A stretch of DNA of 64,000 nt from Eshraghiella sp045129695 (GTDB taxonomy: Bacteria; Bacillota; Clostridia; Lachnospirales; Lachnospiraceae), in contig JBGVJZ010000037.1 in NCBI GenBank assembly GCA_045129695.1, forward strand, positions 62,001 through 126,000. Reading direction: 5' to 3'. Below, in pieces: positions 59,963 to 64,000 of this stretch; position 1 is the stretch's first letter; every line of letters starts with the position of its first letter. A program made the translations under genes and the position numbers. Below the pieces are notes generated by a model. The model worked only from the letters and a program-made list of their open reading frames with translations, searched no databases and was not told the origin of the DNA.

Positions 59963-60739
59963 ATGGGTTTTATTTTTAATGATATTACATCGGCAAGCAT
60001 GGGCATCAAAGCCCGTCTGACTTCCTGGCAGGTATGTGGTAAACTTCGAAACTTTACCACCACCGTGCCTGGTAAATATGGTGTGGCAGATTTCGGAGCC
60101 GATTTTGATTACCGTGAAATCAAGATACAGTGCAATATCTATCCGAAACACAGCTTCACAACCTTGGTATCTGCCTTGGATGACATTGCTGCATGGCTTG
60201 ACCCTGTGCAGGGACTTCGTCAACTTGTGCTTGATGATGTGCCGGACAGATATTTTATGGCAAGGCTTAATGATGCAGTGGATTGTGAAAGGCTTATCCG
60301 CTCAGCAGGCAGTTTTGAACTGAAGTTTTTCTGTCCTGACCCATTCGGATATGCTATCACGGATGAAACTTTCTCCATTGTGGAGGAAGGGGTTCACACC
60401 ATTACAAGAACGATTGGCAACATTGAGTCACTGCCTGTGTATCGCATTAAGGGTGTGATAACCGCAGGTGCAAGCAATTATATCAGCATTACCACAAACG
60501 GCACGGAAATGAAAATCGTAAATGCCACGCTTTCCGAGGGAGAAACCCTCGTTGTGGATACCGATAAAATGACCGCTTATGTGGTGGATGAAAACGGCGA
60601 AACGCTCCGTAACGGTCTGCCGTATTTGCAGGAATTGAACTTTCCAACACTGGCTGTCGGAGATAACACGGTAACCGTGGAAGTAAGCAATGCCACGCTG
60701 AACGAATTACAGATTGGGGCCAAGAGCAGATGGAGGTGA
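59963..60739 (+). CDS. Distal tail protein (Dit family)
   Basis: 258 residues. MGFIFNDITSASMGIKARLT, then RNFTTTVPGKYGVADFGADF, DYREIKIQCNIYP and IRSAGSFELKFFCPDPFGYA are characteristic of the Dit/tail protein domain at the base of siphovirus tails. It forms the hexameric hub for the tail fibre. AAAGGAGG precedes ATG. Confidence 0.92.
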   Translation: MGFIFNDITSASMGIKARLTSWQVCGKLRNFTTTVPGKYGVADFGADFDYREIKIQCNIYPKHSFTTLVSALDDIAAWLDPVQGLRQLVLDDVPDRYFMARLNDAVDCERLIRSAGSFELKFFCPDPFGYAITDETFSIVEEGVHTITRTIGNIESLPVYRIKGVITAGASNYISITTNGTEMKIVNATLSEGETLVVDTDKMTAYVVDENGETLRNGLPYLQELNFPTLAVGDNTVTVEVSNATLNELQIGAKSRWR

Positions 60740-60743
60740 CGGT

Positions 60744-63269
60744 ATGTCTTTGAAAACAATTCTGAATAAACAGACGGATTTTACGGGAGAGTTTCCTGCA
60801 GAATATGCTGCCTCCGGCTTATGGCGTTTCAATGAATCTGCACCGGATGATAATACGGCTCTTGCCGACTCTTCCGGTTGTGGACGCAATTTTACTATCG
60901 TGAACTGGTCGGGTACTACGGCAAATCTGTCGAAGAGTCCGAAAGGCAGACAGATTCGTTTTAATATCAATAATCCGACCTCTGAAAAGACTCATTTGCA
61001 GGTGACCAATGACGGCAGTATTTTTGCAAATCTCGGAGAGCGTATCATCGTGGGTGGTTGGATGTGTCCTACCACCTATTCCGTTGGTAATACATTCTGT
61101 CCGATTTTCAATACCCGTTACGGTCCGGGACAGCCTATTTTCTATCTGTCTTTGTATTCCGGCAAGCCGAGAATTATGCTTTATAACGCTTCTGGCAGCC
61201 TTATCCTTGATAAGACGGTGACACCGACTTTTTCATTAAAGAATGGTGTGTGGTATTTCATTGCCGGAGTTATTGAAACTACAAGTAAGAAGTTCACCTA
61301 TGTGGTGGGTGACCGCTCCACAGGCGAAGTTTGGAAATCTGAGGTTTTGACATTTACGGGAGAACTGAATCGCTTCTGCGTTGCAGATCTGGTTATTGGT
61401 ATGCACGCCACTACTTATTATTACGCAGGCGGTTTTGATGAGTGGTTTCTGGACTGCAATTCAACGCTTACCGCAGATGATTTGGTGGATTATTTCAATG
61501 CCATAATTCTCTGTAACGGTGCAGACAGTTCTTCGGATGTGGATGCCATTACCGATGCAAGCGGCGTTACTTTGAAAGCAACAAACGGTGTTTATCCGGA
61601 AAGTGGTATCCTTTATACCAAGGCGGTAGAATGTAACCTTTCCGGTACAGGCAGAGTGTCTTATACCAGTGAATATGTTGCGGGAACAACGGCAGTGGCA
61701 TCGGTGGAAACCTCTACCAGTGATGACCTTGTGGATTGGAGTGATTGGGTTGCTGTTGGAACAGACGGCAAGCTGCAATCTCCAAATCGAAACTATATCC
61801 GTTTCAAAGTAACGCTGACCACTACGGATACTTCCAAAACACCGAAACTTGTAGATATTCGCCTTTATGATATTCCGAAAGCACCCTATGAAAAAATCGG
61901 CTATGCACGTCCTGTGGTTTTGGACGATAACGGAGCATGGGAGGCCATTTTGGAGAACGCCTATAACATCATTGTCACAGGCGAAATCAATGGTGAGGAT
62001 ACACTGACATTTTCTATTCCGTTCCGTGACGGTAAGCGTAAATATCTTGAAAATGAAAAGAAAATCCAGATTGTGGATGATATTTATAAGGTGCGTACCA
62101 TCACTGATGTGAAGGACACCACGGGAAATACGGTTACACAAGTGTATGCCGAAGCGGAATTTTACGATTTAACCTTTTCTGTCCGTAAGGAAGAAAAGAA
62201 GTTTGATGCAGAAATGGCGGATGTTGCCATGTCTTATGCCTTGGCTGACACGGCGTGGAGTGTGGGAACGGTTAATGTTACATCAAAGCGTACATGGACT
62301 TCTACGGAAAAGAATGCTCTTTCCATTCTCCGCAGCATTGCCAATCTCCACGGTGGTGACCTTGTATTTGACTGTCCGAACCGACTGGTGCATCTGCTGA
62401 CAGTTAACGGCAAAGACAGTGGTGCCCTGTTTGCATACAAGAAGAATATGAAAAGCATTGAGAGAGTAGTGGATACCCGTTCCCTTGTAACAAGGCTTTA
62501 TGCGGTTGGTGCCAACGGCATGACCTTTGCTGATATCAATAATGGAAAAGCGTATCTTGAGGATTTCACTTATTCCAAAGAAGTCCGTATCACTACATTG
62601 GATTGTTCTTCCTTTACCAATCCATATCAGATGAAGGAATACACTGCCATGCGTCTTGCAGAATACTGTAAGCCTGCCGTGTCCTATGTGCTGAATGCGA
62701 TGGACTTATCTGTTCTGACGGGTTATGAACATGAGGCATGGAACTTAGGTGATTATGTCCGTGTAGAGGACAAAGATTTAGGCCTTTCGGTTACTACCCG
62801 TATCGTGCGCCGAGAATACAATCTGCAGGAGCCTTGGAATACGGTATTGGAACTTTCCACTACGCTAAAGAACCTGGGCAGTTCGGTGAGTTCCATTGAT
62901 ACCATTGCCGATGCACTGGAAGGCACTGGGATGGTTTCCAACAATGATATCCGAGAACTTGTGCCGTTCAATCATCTGCGAAACTCCCGTGCTGATGATG
63001 GCTTGGCATATTGGGTCAGTTCCGGTTTTGAGGCAGACGGAGAAAACGGTGCATCCGGCACGGCATCTTTTAAGGCAGAAGGTGTCGCAGGCATGACAAA
63101 AAGTCTGTATCAGACTGTGTATCCATCCAACCGCAGCAGTTACACACTGTCGGCGCAGATTGCATCGGAGAATTTGAAGAAACTTTCCGATAATGCCCAG
63201 GTCGGCATTGAAGTAGTGATTGAATATGAGGATGGCAGCACCGAAACCCGATTCATTGACCTTTACTGA
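60744..63269 (+). CDS. Tail-associated lysin/spike protein with LamG-like and prophage endopeptidase-tail domains
   Basis: 841 residues. A concanavalin/LamG-like domain at about 10-260 (ASGLWRFNESAPDDNTALAD, then KNGVWYFIAGVIETTSKKF), a beta-rich region about 270-390, a Tal/prophage endopeptidase tail domain about 390-730 (NAYNIIVTGEINGEDTLTFS, then LSILRSIANLHGGDLVFDC), and a carbohydrate-binding-like start at about 745 (FNHLRNSRADDGLAYWVSSG) that is cut off at the stop codon. It binds and opens the cell wall. GGAGGTG precedes ATG 60744. Confidence 0.85.
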   Translation: MSLKTILNKQTDFTGEFPAEYAASGLWRFNESAPDDNTALADSSGCGRNFTIVNWSGTTANLSKSPKGRQIRFNINNPTSEKTHLQVTNDGSIFANLGERIIVGGWMCPTTYSVGNTFCPIFNTRYGPGQPIFYLSLYSGKPRIMLYNASGSLILDKTVTPTFSLKNGVWYFIAGVIETTSKKFTYVVGDRSTGEVWKSEVLTFTGELNRFCVADLVIGMHATTYYYAGGFDEWFLDCNSTLTADDLVDYFNAIILCNGADSSSDVDAITDASGVTLKATNGVYPESGILYTKAVECNLSGTGRVSYTSEYVAGTTAVASVETSTSDDLVDWSDWVAVGTDGKLQSPNRNYIRFKVTLTTTDTSKTPKLVDIRLYDIPKAPYEKIGYARPVVLDDNGAWEAILENAYNIIVTGEINGEDTLTFSIPFRDGKRKYLENEKKIQIVDDIYKVRTITDVKDTTGNTVTQVYAEAEFYDLTFSVRKEEKKFDAEMADVAMSYALADTAWSVGTVNVTSKRTWTSTEKNALSILRSIANLHGGDLVFDCPNRLVHLLTVNGKDSGALFAYKKNMKSIERVVDTRSLVTRLYAVGANGMTFADINNGKAYLEDFTYSKEVRITTLDCSSFTNPYQMKEYTAMRLAEYCKPAVSYVLNAMDLSVLTGYEHEAWNLGDYVRVEDKDLGLSVTTRIVRREYNLQEPWNTVLELSTTLKNLGSSVSSIDTIADALEGTGMVSNNDIRELVPFNHLRNSRADDGLAYWVSSGFEADGENGASGTASFKAEGVAGMTKSLYQTVYPSNRSSYTLSAQIASENLKKLSDNAQVGIEVVIEYEDGSTETRFIDLY

Positions 63270-63280
63270 TGGAGGTGTCT

Positions 63281-63478
63281 ATGGCTTATTTTTCTAAAAC
63301 ATCGGAGAAGATAATGCCTGAAAATTACTTCTCCAAAGTGAAATCTATTACCGTGCGTGTGTGCGTGACCAACTGCACAGGCACTTTTTATATAACAGAC
63401 CTTTTGCTGCAGCCGGGTTCGGTTGCTACGGGATGGGTAGGTCATCCCTGTGAAATTAAGTGGGTGCTTGATGGCTAA
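63281..63478 (+). CDS. Short tail-fibre piece (continuation of a carbohydrate-binding-like fold)
   Basis: 65 residues: MAYFSKTSEKIMPENYFSKV, then KSITVRVCVTNCTGTFYITD, LLLQPGSVATGWVGHPCEIK. It looks like the last strands of the beta-sandwich that starts in the preceding gene. GGAGGTG lies 4 bases before ATG, at the stop of the spike gene, so it is translationally coupled. Its end overlaps the next gene by 8 bases. Confidence 0.7.
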   Translation: MAYFSKTSEKIMPENYFSKVKSITVRVCVTNCTGTFYITDLLLQPGSVATGWVGHPCEIKWVLDG

Positions 63479-64000
63479 TCCGGTATTTATCCGTTTGGCA
63501 GAGGTCATCAATAAAAAGCAGGATATGCGTGTTGTGAGTGTTACCGTGAAACCTACCATCACGGATTGCTCCGGCACCATTTGGTTTACTGACCTGCAAC
63601 TACAAGAAGGACCTGCACTGACAGGTTATGTGCCACAAACGGAGAGTAGGCTTAAGGAAGGCTCAAAAGTATGGTTTAACGGCGTTGTTCGTTCCGCGGA
63701 AACAGTGATTGTCTGTAACCTTGGAGAAACTTCCGGCGGGTTGGATATTCATATTTATCCGAAATCTGCTATGGCGTCAGGCTCGGTGCAGCTTTCCCAA
63801 GGTGTGGGTGGTCAGAAGGTAAGATTCCCAAATGCACTGGCAGCAGAAGATGATCTGGCACTTCTTGCTTCGGTGCGAGAATGCACTAAGAACGGCGTAA
63901 CAGAGCCGAAAGAAGGATTTTATCAATACAGTGCCGCTTGGGATTCCAAGCATAAGGTTACCTTGGAAGATGGTAAGTCTGCCAGGGTTCTTTTTGAATT
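63471..64000 (+). CDS. Phage distal tail/fibre protein, N-terminal part (runs off the window)
   Basis: Open from ATG 63471 to the right edge, 176 codons with no stop. It begins MANPVFIRLAEVINKKQDMR, then VVSVTVKPTITDCSGTIWFT, DLQLQEGPALTGYVPQTESR. The first 50 residues repeat the pattern of the preceding small gene (V-T-x-C-S/T-G-T...T-D-L-x-L-Q-x-G...T-G-x-V). It continues with VWFNGVVRSAETVIVCNLGE and a beta-rich part. It belongs to the tail fibre cluster. Confidence 0.75.
   Translation, partial: MANPVFIRLAEVINKKQDMRVVSVTVKPTITDCSGTIWFTDLQLQEGPALTGYVPQTESRLKEGSKVWFNGVVRSAETVIVCNLGETSGGLDIHIYPKSAMASGSVQLSQGVGGQKVRFPNALAAEDDLALLASVRECTKNGVTEPKEGFYQYSAAWDSKHKVTLEDGKSARVLFE

Overview
The window looks like a low-GC Gram-positive chromosome of the Clostridia, most likely Lachnospiraceae. 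This is inferred from AT-rich codon use, strong GGAGG ribosome binding sites, and host genes of clostridial type (MutS2, YhaM, RlmD, CheX-like, TrmL). About 20.8 kb of host chromosome is followed by an accessory region that runs off the right edge.

Host part (1-20791): the end of a biotin-dependent carboxyltransferase; an O-antigen-ligase-like membrane protein on the minus strand; a very large secreted leucine-rich-repeat protein; tRNA-Gly(TCC); two DUF4190-type membrane proteins; endonuclease III; a membrane-anchored helical protein facing an overlooked 33-residue membrane peptide; an AIR-synthase-like / Lrp-AsnC / aminotransferase / CheX-like / TrmL run; a histidine kinase-response regulator pair and MutS2 on the minus strand; then an HtrA-like protein that has lost its catalytic His and Asp, YhaM and RlmD.

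Island (20792-30416): starts exactly at the rlmD stop codon. A DUF4268 nuclease-like gene sits between two imperfect 43-bp repeats. A promoter with three tandem 10-bp repeats upstream then drives a small HTH protein, an N6-adenine methyltransferase, a C5-cytosine methyltransferase, an 848-residue protein joining a PD-(D/E)XK-like N-terminus to an N6 methylase, an ImmA/IrrE-type metallopeptidase with its own C-terminal HTH, and an unrecognised 341-residue protein. This is the best candidate for an undescribed restriction or defence system.

Tailed-phage genome (about 30474-64000, all plus strand, visibly more GC-rich): a structured leader RNA ending in an intrinsic terminator; an early replication block (sigma-like protein, DUF2800 nuclease, DUF2815, DNA polymerase A, antirepressor, VapE-type primase/helicase, VRR-NUC, SNF2 helicase); a DUF1492-type late regulator followed by tandem repeats and an extended -10 promoter; HNH endonuclease, a probable cos region and small terminase; a self-modification cassette (shortened SAM synthetase, ParB-adenine methyltransferase, C5 methyltransferase); large terminase; a three-gene cassette with its own promoter and terminator; then HK97-type head, connector and siphovirus tail genes, with a programmed -1 frameshift between the tail chaperones. 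Integrase, repressor and lysis genes are not in the window, so the phage continues to the right.
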